Shown here in pieces: positions 50,936 to 59,345 of a stretch of DNA of 64,000 nucleotides. Every line of letters starts with the position of its first letter. Position 1 is the first letter of the stretch. The stretch is from positions 1,506,469 through 1,570,468 of the forward strand of contig NZ_JAATIT010000001.1 of the NCBI RefSeq assembly GCF_011926545.1, in the 5' to 3' direction. Both the position numbers and the translations under genes were made by a program. This stretch comes from Sphingopyxis italica (GTDB taxonomy: Bacteria > Pseudomonadota > Alphaproteobacteria > Sphingomonadales > Sphingomonadaceae). Below the pieces are notes generated by a model, which saw nothing but the letters and a program-made list of their open reading frames with translations, was not told the origin of the DNA and did no database searches.

Positions 50936-51946
50936 TTGAACGGTCGCCTTGTCTTTTTCGGCGAACTTCTGATCCGCCTGAACGCGCCGGGCAATGAACT
51001 GCTCATGCAGTCGCCGTCGCTGTCGCTTCACGTCGGCGGCGCCGAGGCCAATGTCGCGATCGGCCTCGCGCACCTCGGTCACGACTGCGCGATGGTGAGC
51101 AAAATTCCCTCGAACGCACTGGGCCGCGGCGCGGTGGCGGCGGTGCGCGGCGCGGGCGTCGACTGCGCCGCCGTCACGCTTCATCCGGGGCGCATGGGGC
51201 TTTATTTCCTCAGCGTCGGCGCGGGGCTGCGCGCTTCGGAAATCGTCTACGACCGCGCCGGATCGAGCTTCGCGGCGACCGGGGCGGAGGATTATGACTT
51301 CGACGGATTGCTCGAGGGCGCCGGCCTGCTCCACCTCTCGGGCATCACTCCCGCACTCGGGCCGCGCTCGGCCGAGGCGGCGCTCGGCGCAGCGCGCGCG
51401 GCGAAGCGGCTCGGGGTGCCCGTCAGCTTCGACGGCAATTATCGCGCGATGCTGTGGGAGGCGTGGGACAGCGACCCGCGCACGATCCTCTCCGAACTGA
51501 TCGGCAGCGCCGACATCCTCTTCGGCAACCACCGCGACCTGTCGCTCGTGCTCGGGCGCGAATTCAGCGGCGAGGGCGCGGACCGGCGCCGCGAAGCCGC
51601 CGAAGCGGGTTTTGCCGCCTTCCCCGACCTCAAGCTCATCGCCTCGACCGCGCGCCATACGGCCACCGCCGACCATCACCGGATCGCGGCGCGCGTCGAC
51701 CTTCGCAACTCCTGCCACCAGACCGCCGAGATCGACGTCACCGGCATCGTCGACCGCATCGGGGCGGGCGACGCCTTTGCCGCGGGCGTGCTGCACGCGC
51801 ATCTCGGTGGCGGCGATGCACGCGCGATGGCCGAATCGGGCCTCGCGCTCACCTGCCTCAAACATTCGCTGCCCGGCGATGCGAGCCGCTTCGGACAGGG
51901 TGACATCGACGTCTTCCACGGCGGCGGGCTCGATGTCCGGCGCTGA
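50936..51946 (+). CDS. kdgK: 2-keto-3-deoxygluconate kinase KdgK (TTG start)
   Basis: The product is 336 residues, a PfkB-family sugar kinase with LVFFGELLIRLNAPGNELLM at the N-terminus and the family motif DRIGAGDAFAAG near the C-terminus containing the catalytic Asp. It phosphorylates 2-keto-3-deoxygluconate from KduD or from altronate dehydratase. I chose the TTG at 50936, about 7 bases after AAGGA, because the open frame before it runs through the REP-like hairpins and has no kinase similarity. It overlaps the esterase gene by 14 bases. Confidence 0.93.
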   Translation: MNGRLVFFGELLIRLNAPGNELLMQSPSLSLHVGGAEANVAIGLAHLGHDCAMVSKIPSNALGRGAVAAVRGAGVDCAAVTLHPGRMGLYFLSVGAGLRASEIVYDRAGSSFAATGAEDYDFDGLLEGAGLLHLSGITPALGPRSAEAALGAARAAKRLGVPVSFDGNYRAMLWEAWDSDPRTILSELIGSADILFGNHRDLSLVLGREFSGEGADRRREAAEAGFAAFPDLKLIASTARHTATADHHRIAARVDLRNSCHQTAEIDVTGIVDRIGAGDAFAAGVLHAHLGGGDARAMAESGLALTCLKHSLPGDASRFGQGDIDVFHGGGLDVRR

Positions 51947-53459
51947 CACGATCGGCCGCCGCGCTGTTCTGGCGGGCGGCATCGCGCTGGCGGCATCCGC
52001 CGCCGCCCGGCCGGCGATCGCAGCGCAGGAGGAGTATGTCGCGACGCGCCGGCTCAAGGCGCCCGATGGCGAATATCGCAGCCGAAGCTGGCACAATGCG
52101 CCGCCCGAAGTCTATTGCTATGCAGGCATCCGCTATGCCCGCGCGGAGCGCTTCTGCGCGCCGGTCGCGGTTCGCCGCGCCGAGCAGATGACCGGGGGTG
52201 GCTTCGGCCCCGCCTGCCCGCAAAGGGGCGACCGCTATCGGCCGCAAAGCGAGGATTGCCTGTTCCTCAACGTCTGGACGCCGGGCATTGAGAAAGCGGC
52301 GAAGCGCCCCGTCATGGTCTATTTCCACGGTGGCGCCTATTCGGCCGGCAGCGTGACCGACCCGGTCAATGATGGCGCAAAGCTCGCGGCGCGCGGCGAC
52401 GTCGTCGTGGTGACCGTTAACCACCGCCTCAACGCGTTCGGCTATCTCTATCTCGCTCGGCTCGATCCGCGCTTTCCCGACAGCGGAAACGCGGGACAGC
52501 TCGACTTGATCGCGGCGCTGCAATGGATCGAGCGCAACATCGCGGCCTTCGGCGGCGACCCGGGCAACGTCACCGTCTTCGGCCAGTCGGGCGGCGGCGC
52601 GAAGATCGCGACCCTGATGGCGATGCCGCAAGCGAAGAGCCTGTTCCACAAGGCGATCACGATGAGCGGGCAGCAGGTCACCGCCTCGGGCCCGCTCAAC
52701 GCGACGAAGCGCGCGCAGGCGTTTTTGGCCAAGCTGGGGCAGGGCGTCGACCCCGCGACAGCCCCCGTCGAGCAACTCGTCGCGGCGCTGTCGGCGACCG
52801 ACCCGATCCTCGGCGGCTCGGTCTATATGGGGCCGGTGCTAGACATGAAGCATCTGACGCGCCACCCCTTCTGGCCCGACGCCGCGCCGCAGTCGCTCGG
52901 CATTCCGATGATGCTCGGCAACACGGTGATGGAAACGCGCGCTTTTTATGCGCCCGATGGCAAGCAGCTTGCGGGGCTCGACTTCGACAATCTCGCCGCC
53001 AGGATCGCGCCCGAGATGCGGATCGACATCCATCCCGAATGGGTGGTGGGAGAGTTTCGCGCGCGTTACCCGAAAACCGAACCGCTCGAACTGTTCCACC
53101 GTATCGTCACCGCCGCACGCAGCTGGCGCGGGCAGGTCGAGGAGGCCGAAGCGCGCGCCCGTGCCGGGGCGCCGGCTTTCGTCTATCAGCTCGATTTCGA
53201 GGACGCGAAGCACACCGACGATATCGGTCTCAGCTTCGGCACGATGCCCGATCCGACCCCGGCGCAGCAGGCGATGAGCGACCGCGTCATGGACGCCTTC
53301 GTCCGCTTCGCGCACACCGGCGATCCGGGTTGGCCTGCCTATGATCTGGCCAAGCGCCAGACGATGATTTTCGATACCGCAAGCCGTGTCGAAAATGATC
53401 CGCGCCAGTGGGAACGCGAGCTGTTCGCGCGTGTGCCCTACATCCAGCCTGGGACATGA
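51933..53459 (+). CDS. Secreted type B carboxylesterase
   Basis: The product is 508 residues. The N-terminus looks like a twin-arginine signal (GRRAVLAGGIALAASAAARP). The type B esterase motifs follow: SEDCLFLNVWTPG, YFHGGAYSAGS (oxyanion hole) and the nucleophile elbow FGQSGGGAK. It probably removes acetyl, methyl or feruloyl groups from pectic material, which is inferred from its place in the kduI-kduD-kdgK operon. The ATG at 51933 lies inside the end of kdgK. Confidence 0.88.
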   Translation: MSGADTIGRRAVLAGGIALAASAAARPAIAAQEEYVATRRLKAPDGEYRSRSWHNAPPEVYCYAGIRYARAERFCAPVAVRRAEQMTGGGFGPACPQRGDRYRPQSEDCLFLNVWTPGIEKAAKRPVMVYFHGGAYSAGSVTDPVNDGAKLAARGDVVVVTVNHRLNAFGYLYLARLDPRFPDSGNAGQLDLIAALQWIERNIAAFGGDPGNVTVFGQSGGGAKIATLMAMPQAKSLFHKAITMSGQQVTASGPLNATKRAQAFLAKLGQGVDPATAPVEQLVAALSATDPILGGSVYMGPVLDMKHLTRHPFWPDAAPQSLGIPMMLGNTVMETRAFYAPDGKQLAGLDFDNLAARIAPEMRIDIHPEWVVGEFRARYPKTEPLELFHRIVTAARSWRGQVEEAEARARAGAPAFVYQLDFEDAKHTDDIGLSFGTMPDPTPAQQAMSDRVMDAFVRFAHTGDPGWPAYDLAKRQTMIFDTASRVENDPRQWERELFARVPYIQPGT

Positions 53460-53466
53460 CGGGGTG

Positions 53467-54438
53467 TCAAACGATCGTGTGGCTTCCGAGCCAGTTCCAC
53501 AGCAGCTCGGGCCAGATCGCAACGGGCAGGCCCGCGCTCTTCATCAGCCCGAAGCCATGCCCGCCGCGCTCGAAGAAATGGGCTTCGACCGGCGCGCCGA
53601 CGCTGCGCGTCGCTTCGCGTAGCCGGGCGCTGTTTTCGACCTTCACGACATCATCATCCTCGGCGTGGAGCAGCCAGAGCGGCGGCTGGTCGGCGCGGAC
53701 ATTGCGTTCGGGCGAGTAGAGTTTTTCGCGCGCCGCACCGGCATCCGTCCCGATCAGCTTTTCGCGGCTCATCGCATGGGCGATCGCGGGGTCCATCGAC
53801 ACGACGGGGTAAATGGCGGCGAGCGCATCGGGGCGCGCGGACAACGCGTCGGCCGCATCGACCGGCGCATAGACCTTCGCGTCAAAGCGCGTGAGCAGGC
53901 TCGTCGCGACCTGTCCGCCCGCCGAAAAGCCGCCGAAGGCGACGCGCGCCGGATCGATCCGGTCGATCTTCGCGCGGCTGCGCACCAGCCGCACCGCGCG
54001 CTGCGCATCGGCGAGCGGCACGTCGGCGCCGTTCGTCCAGCCGTCGCCGGGCAGGCGATAGAAGAGGACATAGACGGTAACGCCGCGTTCCTTCAGCCAG
54101 CGCGCGAGTTCATAGCCTTCCTTGTCGACCACGACATAGCGATAGCCGCCGCCGGGCGCGAGGATCACCGCCGCGCCATTGGGCTTGGCCGGACGGAAGA
54201 TGTCGAGCCGCGGGCGCGTGATACCCTCGAGCATCCGGTCGCTGGCATTCGGATCCTCGCTCCGCTGCACGACCTTTTCGACAAGCCCCGCAGGCGGAAC
54301 GACATGGGCTTCAGGCCAGAGCGCGATGCTCGCGTCGGGGGTCAGGCCGGCGGGCCGCGTCCAGACTTCGCGCGCCGCCGCGCTCGCGAAGGGCAGCGCG
54401 AGGCCGGCGGTCAGCAGCGCGCGGCGGCCGACGGTCAT
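53467..54438 (-). CDS. Secreted alpha/beta-hydrolase, probable acetyl esterase
   Basis: The product is 323 residues with a signal peptide (GRRALLTAGLALPFASAAA). It has the oxyanion motif ILAPGGGYRYVVVDKEGYEL and the nucleophile elbow GGFSAGG, and the His/Asp region LLHAEDDDVVKVENS, as in xylan/pectin acetyl esterases of the BD-FAE type. The ATG at 54438 overlaps the cupin stop by 4 bases. It is the last gene of the pectate lyase-cupin-esterase operon. Confidence 0.86.
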   Translation of the reverse strand: MTVGRRALLTAGLALPFASAAAREVWTRPAGLTPDASIALWPEAHVVPPAGLVEKVVQRSEDPNASDRMLEGITRPRLDIFRPAKPNGAAVILAPGGGYRYVVVDKEGYELARWLKERGVTVYVLFYRLPGDGWTNGADVPLADAQRAVRLVRSRAKIDRIDPARVAFGGFSAGGQVATSLLTRFDAKVYAPVDAADALSARPDALAAIYPVVSMDPAIAHAMSREKLIGTDAGAAREKLYSPERNVRADQPPLWLLHAEDDDVVKVENSARLREATRSVGAPVEAHFFERGGHGFGLMKSAGLPVAIWPELLWNWLGSHTIV

Positions 54439-54839
54439 TGCCCAGCCACCTTGTTCGGATAGGCGATAATCAGCACCAGCGGCTCGCCGCCCGTCTGGCG
54501 AATGCCGACCTTGGCGCCCTTGTAGAGCCACGCCGCGGTCCCGGCCGTCAGCGCCTTCTCCTCGCCGTCCGAATGGACGATGCCGGTGCCCGACAGGACA
54601 TAATAAATCTCGTCATGGCCGATTGCGTGGACGCCGATCGCGGCGCCGACGTGCAGCGCGCGCTTGCGGAATTCGAAGCTGCGCGGTGCGGGGACGGCGT
54701 CGCTGATCCGGTACGCGGTCGACATGCCGATTCGCCCATGCGGCGGCGCTTCCTCGCGCACCGTCGCCGCTTCGTCGATCACGACCATCGCGGGGGCGGC
54801 GCCGGCGCTCGCGAGCAACGCGGCGAGCAGTGCGCTCAT
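54435..54839 (-). CDS. Secreted cupin protein (possible KdgF-type)
   Basis: The product is 134 residues: a short signal sequence (LLAALLASAGAAPA) followed by a single cupin domain. The metal-site block is GVHAIGHDEIYYVLSGTGIV, and a second part is KGAKVGIRQTGGEPLVLII. KdgF, a cupin that speeds up opening of unsaturated uronates, is often linked to pectin lyases, but known KdgF proteins are cytoplasmic. The signal sequence here would place it in the periplasm. It overlaps both neighbours by 4-5 bases. Confidence 0.75.
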   Translation of the reverse strand: MSALLAALLASAGAAPAMVVIDEAATVREEAPPHGRIGMSTAYRISDAVPAPRSFEFRKRALHVGAAIGVHAIGHDEIYYVLSGTGIVHSDGEEKALTAGTAAWLYKGAKVGIRQTGGEPLVLIIAYPNKVAGQ

Positions 54840-56215
54840 TGCGCCTCTCCGCGCGACGCGCGGTCGCGCGCCGACAGATGCTCTTGCGGCAGCGGCGCGG
54901 TCTGGCCGGGGTAACGGCCCGATTTCGGTTCCATCGTCGCGAGGTTCCAATCCTTTTCGACGAAGGGCGCGCGCACCGGCGCTGCGACCTTCGGATAGGC
55001 GCTGACCTCCTTTTCGTCGTCGATGATGTCGCCGCGCCCCTCGGCGACGAAGAAGAGGATGCGAATCTCCTCGGTATCGCGCGCCCACGGCCGCGCCCCC
55101 GCGGTCGCCAGCAGCGCGGTTTCGACATCGCGCACCGGCAGGATAGTATAACCGCCGACCGGCGCGAGCGGCGCCTTGGCGCGGATCAGTTTCGCTTGCG
55201 TCTCGCCATAGCGGCCGAACTCGGGAAGCGCATTGCCGTGGCGATCGACCGCCAGATTGTCGCGGCCATAATATTCGAGGTCGCCGTCGCCGCCGAGCAT
55301 CAGAAAGGGCAGGCCCTCGTCGGTGTCGTTGCCGCCGCGCATGACATTGCCGATCGCGGTGATCTGTCCGGCGACATAATCATGCCCGACCCATTCGAGG
55401 TTCATCAGATTATAATGCACCGCGCGGTGTCCGGGGTTATAGATCAGATTGTTGATCATCAGCGCCTGTCCGCCCCCCTTGATCAGCGGATTGCGCTCGA
55501 CATTATGCGCCCAGACGTTGCGGTAAAAGACGATGCCCGTCGCATTGTCATGGATCAGCGACCCCTTGCTATGCTCGCCCTTGGGATGGCTCGCGTCGGC
55601 GAGGCCCTCGGCGGCGAGATTGTTCGAGAAGCTGATGTTGTGGCTCGTCCCCTGACGCCATTCCGCAACGCTCTTGCCGGTGAAGCGCGGGCCCGACGCC
55701 GACATATTCTCGTCGATCCCCCACAGGAAGGTGCAATGATCGACGATGACATTGTGCGCCGCGACGGTCGAAAAAGTGTCGGCTTCCCACCCGCTGCGCT
55801 TCGGTTGGTCGTCGACGCCGGTATAGACGCGCAGGTGGCGCATCACGACGTCGTGCGTCTTCACGTCGATGCCGGTGCGGATGAGGGTGATCCCCGGTCC
55901 CGGCGCGGTTTGCCCGGCGATCGTCAGATAGGGATGTTTGATCTCGATCGTCTTGCGGCCCATGTCGATCACGCCGCCGACCTCGAACACGATGATGCGC
56001 GGCCCCGGCGTTTCGATCGCCGCCTTCAGCGACCCGGGGCCATCGGGCGCGAGCGTCGTCACGCGCAGGATCTTGCCGCCGCGCCCGCCCGGCGTCGCGG
56101 CGGCCGGACCGACCGCGCCGGGGAAGGCCGATGGGGCGGCTTCCGCCGCCAATGCCGGCGCGGCCGGCATCGCAAGCGCCAGAAAAAGCGCAGTTATCCA
56201 AGGTTTCCGGCGCAT
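54836..56215 (-). CDS. Secreted pectate lyase (PL1-like)
   Basis: The product is 459 residues with a signal peptide (ITALFLALAMPAAPALA). The beta-helix includes GGVIDMGRKTIEIKHPYLTI, then AGQTAPGPGITLIRTGIDV and IVDHCTFLWGIDENMSAS, which match the calcium-binding and catalytic regions of pectate lyases. It should cut polygalacturonan by beta-elimination to give the unsaturated ends used by KduI. A LacI-type operator lies about 60 bases upstream. Confidence 0.9.
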   Translation of the reverse strand: MRRKPWITALFLALAMPAAPALAAEAAPSAFPGAVGPAAATPGGRGGKILRVTTLAPDGPGSLKAAIETPGPRIIVFEVGGVIDMGRKTIEIKHPYLTIAGQTAPGPGITLIRTGIDVKTHDVVMRHLRVYTGVDDQPKRSGWEADTFSTVAAHNVIVDHCTFLWGIDENMSASGPRFTGKSVAEWRQGTSHNISFSNNLAAEGLADASHPKGEHSKGSLIHDNATGIVFYRNVWAHNVERNPLIKGGGQALMINNLIYNPGHRAVHYNLMNLEWVGHDYVAGQITAIGNVMRGGNDTDEGLPFLMLGGDGDLEYYGRDNLAVDRHGNALPEFGRYGETQAKLIRAKAPLAPVGGYTILPVRDVETALLATAGARPWARDTEEIRILFFVAEGRGDIIDDEKEVSAYPKVAAPVRAPFVEKDWNLATMEPKSGRYPGQTAPLPQEHLSARDRASRGEAQ

Positions 56216-56271
56216 ATCTCTCTCCCCATTCTTTAACTATTGACACGGCTGCCCGTATCCTTCAATCTTCC

Positions 56272-56285
56272 TGACACCGGTTACC
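56272..56285 (-). promoter_or_regulatory. LacI-type operator upstream of the pectate lyase operon
   Basis: TGACACCGGTTACC, identical to the kduI site. It and the next site lie 130 bases apart in the 258-base gap between divergent pectate lyase and TonB receptor genes. The rest of the gap holds no recognisable gene. Confidence 0.8.
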
Positions 56286-56415
56286 CCAATCGGTCAACGA
56301 GAAAATAATTCCAAGGGAGAGGGTCTGATCCGGTTCGTCGCGTCCAGCGACGGCCGTCATCGCTCTCTGAAAAATCGACGGATGAAGCGATTAGCCAAAT
56401 CACTTCGTCCAGCAA

Positions 56416-56429
56416 AGTAACCGGTGTCA
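56416..56429 (+). promoter_or_regulatory. LacI-type operator upstream of TonB receptor 2
   Basis: AGTAACCGGTGTCA is the reverse complement of TGACACCGGTTACT, one base different from the other sites. It lies 45 bases before the receptor start. Confidence 0.78.
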
Positions 56430-56473
56430 TTCTTGCACAAGCGGGGGCAACGGGGCGATAAGGGAGGATGATA

Positions 56474-59269
56474 ATGGAAATTCATGCAATGCGGAGCGTA
56501 CGCGCTTTGACCCGGCTGGCGTGTGGCGCGTCGCTTGCCGCGCTGACGCTGTCGCCGGCCTGGGCGCAGGACGCCGCCGGAGAAAGCGTCGCGAGCGAGG
56601 ACGAGATCGTCGTCACGGGTTTCCGCGCCTCGCTCGACAAGGCGCTCGACCAGAAGCGCGACTCGATCGCGGCGGTCGACGTCATCGTCGCCGAGGACAT
56701 CGCCAAATTCCCCGACCAGAATCTCGCCGAATCGCTTCAGCGCATCCCGGGCATCTCGATCCAGCGCGACGCCGGCGAAGGCCGCGCGATCACCGTGCGC
56801 GGGCTCGGCGCGCAATTCACCCGTGTCCGCCTCAACGGGATGGAAACGATCGCGACCTCGACCGACGGCGCGTCGGCGAACCGCGATCGCGCGTTCGACT
56901 TCAACGTTTTCGCGTCGGAGCTTTTCACCTCGCTCGTCGTCCACAAGACCGCGTCGGCCTCGCTCGACGAAGGCTCGCTCGGCGCAGTCGTCGATCTCAA
57001 CACCGGCAATCCGCTCGGCGGCAAGGAAGGCTTTACCGCCGTCGCCTCGGTGCAGGGGCGCTATAATGATCTGACCAAGGACGTCGATCCGCGCCTCGCG
57101 GGCCTCATCGCCTGGACCAATGCCGACCGGACCTTCGGCGTCTCCGCGTCGGTCGCCTGGGCCGACTACAAGACGCACGAGCTCGGCAACAACAGCGTGC
57201 GCTGGGCGCAGGCGCCGTTCCGCAGCGTCGACGGCGTCACCTGCCTTGCGGGCTCCGACTTCGTCGCCAACCCGTCGGACGCCTGTATCGAGGTCGCCGA
57301 AGCCTTTCACCCGCGCATCCCGCGCTATGGCCTCGTCAGCCACGACCGCGAGCGCCTCGGCGCCACGGCGTCGATCCAGTGGGAACCGAGCGAGAACACC
57401 AAAATCTCGATCGACGGCCTCTATTCGACCTTCAAGGAAACACGCGACGAATTTTGGGGCGAAGTGCTGCTGCGCAGCGAAGAGGAAGCGATCGACGTAT
57501 CGAATTACACGATCGACGGCGACAACAACCTCATCGCCGCCGACCTCGACAATGTCTATGTCCGCACCGAACGCTATTCGCGCCAGAGCAAGACCGAATT
57601 CTATCAGATTTCGGGCCGGCTCGAGCAGCGGCTGACCGACACGCTCGCGGTCAATCTTCTCGGCGGCATCTCCAAGTCGCAAGCCGATATTCCGGTCGAA
57701 ACGACGCTCGCTTTCGACGATGTCGACGCGACCGGCTATCGTTACGATTATACGAACATGAAATATCCGCTGCTGACCTTCGGCGCCGGCATCGACGATC
57801 CGTCGTCCTTCGTGCTCGCTGAATTCCGCGACCGCCCGTCCTTCCTGACGAACAAGTTCAAGACCTTCGCGGCCGATTTCGACTGGGACGTCGCCGACCG
57901 GTTCAAGATGCGCGGCGGCGGCTTCTATCGTCGGTTCGATTTCGATACGGTCGATTTCCGCCGCGACAGCAGCTATTGCAGCGCCTTCACCTGCGCGCCG
58001 GGCACCGGCGGGCTGCCGGTCACGTCGGACATCGCCGAGCTGTTCGAACTCGGCAACGCCGGGCAGCCGTCGGGCAACACCAACGCCTGGATCGTTCCCG
58101 ATCTCGACGCGGGCACCGCGCTGATCGATCTTTATAACCGTCCCGCGGTGCTTCAGCAGGGCGGCCAGCGCGCCGTCACCGAAAAAACCTATGGCGGCTG
58201 GTTCATGGCCGAGTTCGAGACCGACGTGCTCGGTATGCGGATGACGGGCAATGCGGGCGTCCGCTATGCCAAGACCGATCAATCGTCATCGGGCTTCACC
58301 AGCGGCACCTTCGTCACGGTCGACCGGACCTATGACGACTGGCTGCCGTCGTTCAACGTCAACCTGCACCCGACCGACAGCATCATCCTGCGCGGCGCGA
58401 TCGCCAAGGTGATCACGCGTCCGACGCTGGGCAGCCTGACCCCGGGCGGTTCGGTCGACCAGTTCAATTTCCGCATCACCTCGGGCAACCCGTTCCTCGA
58501 ACCCTATCGCGCCACGACCTTCGACCTCGCGGCCGAATGGTATTTCGCGCCGGGGGCGATCGCGTCGGTGGCGCTGTTCGCAAAGGATATCGAAAGCTTC
58601 CCGATCGGCACGTCGCTCCAGGGAACCTATGCGTCGAGCGGGCTGCCGCTGTCGCTGCTGACGCCGGGGACGCCGGCCTATCAGGCGGTCGTCGATGGCG
58701 GCAATCCCAATCGCGAGTTCGAATTCCGTACAACCGGCAACGGTCCCGGCGCCAGCCTGAAGGGCGTCGAGCTGTCGCTGCAGCTGCCCTTCTCGGTCTT
58801 CTCGGATTCGCTGCGCCACTTCGGCGTGCTCGGCAACACGACCTTCGTGAAGAGCGACGTCGATTACGCCATCCGCGGGCCGCTCGCTTACGACCCCGAC
58901 GACAACCGGCTCGAGGCGCCGGTCGCCAGCACCTTCACCCAGCCGCTGCTCGGGCTTGCGAAACGCGCGTGGAATGCCACCGTCTATTATGACGACGGCA
59001 AATTCTCGGTCCGCACCTCGGCGGCGTGGCGTTCGGGCTATAACGACAGCACCAGTGGCAACAACAATGTGTTCGAAGGTTATGGCAGCTCGTTCAACGT
59101 CGATGCGTCAATCCGCTATGCGCTGACCGACAACATCGAATTGTCGATCGAGGGCACCAATTTGACCGACGATTACCGTTATCGCTTCACCGACCGCGAA
59201 GCGAACCGCAATTACGAGAATAATCATTACGGCCGCACCTTCCTGTTCGGTGCGCGCTTCAAGATCTGA
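56474..59269 (+). CDS. TonB-dependent receptor 2, probable oligogalacturonide importer
   Basis: The product is 931 residues. It has a signal peptide (LACGASLAALTLSPAWAQ), the receptor signature EIVVTGFRASLDKALDQKRD, a plug with FPDQNLAESLQRIPGISIQR, and a long barrel that ends NHYGRTFLFGARFKI. It is of the Caulobacter-type carbohydrate receptor family. I chose the ATG at 56474, 6 bases after GGGAGG. It faces the pectate lyase gene and precedes GH43, and is likely to import pectic oligosaccharides. Confidence 0.93.
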   Translation: MEIHAMRSVRALTRLACGASLAALTLSPAWAQDAAGESVASEDEIVVTGFRASLDKALDQKRDSIAAVDVIVAEDIAKFPDQNLAESLQRIPGISIQRDAGEGRAITVRGLGAQFTRVRLNGMETIATSTDGASANRDRAFDFNVFASELFTSLVVHKTASASLDEGSLGAVVDLNTGNPLGGKEGFTAVASVQGRYNDLTKDVDPRLAGLIAWTNADRTFGVSASVAWADYKTHELGNNSVRWAQAPFRSVDGVTCLAGSDFVANPSDACIEVAEAFHPRIPRYGLVSHDRERLGATASIQWEPSENTKISIDGLYSTFKETRDEFWGEVLLRSEEEAIDVSNYTIDGDNNLIAADLDNVYVRTERYSRQSKTEFYQISGRLEQRLTDTLAVNLLGGISKSQADIPVETTLAFDDVDATGYRYDYTNMKYPLLTFGAGIDDPSSFVLAEFRDRPSFLTNKFKTFAADFDWDVADRFKMRGGGFYRRFDFDTVDFRRDSSYCSAFTCAPGTGGLPVTSDIAELFELGNAGQPSGNTNAWIVPDLDAGTALIDLYNRPAVLQQGGQRAVTEKTYGGWFMAEFETDVLGMRMTGNAGVRYAKTDQSSSGFTSGTFVTVDRTYDDWLPSFNVNLHPTDSIILRGAIAKVITRPTLGSLTPGGSVDQFNFRITSGNPFLEPYRATTFDLAAEWYFAPGAIASVALFAKDIESFPIGTSLQGTYASSGLPLSLLTPGTPAYQAVVDGGNPNREFEFRTTGNGPGASLKGVELSLQLPFSVFSDSLRHFGVLGNTTFVKSDVDYAIRGPLAYDPDDNRLEAPVASTFTQPLLGLAKRAWNATVYYDDGKFSVRTSAAWRSGYNDSTSGNNNVFEGYGSSFNVDASIRYALTDNIELSIEGTNLTDDYRYRFTDREANRNYENNHYGRTFLFGARFKI

Positions 59270-59291
59270 CACCGAACATGTCGTCCCGGTG

Positions 59292-59331
59292 AGGCCCGGC
59301 CTTCGCTTGCGGGGGCCGGGCCTTTCTTTTT
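59292..59331 (+). terminator. Rho-independent terminator after TonB receptor 2
   Basis: GGCCCGGCC (59293-59301) pairs with GGCCGGGCC (59314-59322), followed by a T-rich run (59323-59331). It lies between the receptor stop and the GH43 start, so GH43 would receive only read-through unless it has its own promoter. Confidence 0.88.
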
Positions 59332-59345
59332 GCGAGGAGAATGAT

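Noticed and set aside
56241-56254. TGACACGGCTGCCC as a sixth LacI-type operator
   Set aside because: It shares only TGACAC with the other sites and lacks the CCGGT core; a full site lies 31 bases away.
56357-58282. A 641-codon open frame on the minus strand
   Set aside because: It is antisense to TonB receptor 2 in a GC-rich region where the opposite strand rarely has stops. It has no recognisable domain and is rich in Arg, Asp and Gly as expected for a shadow frame.
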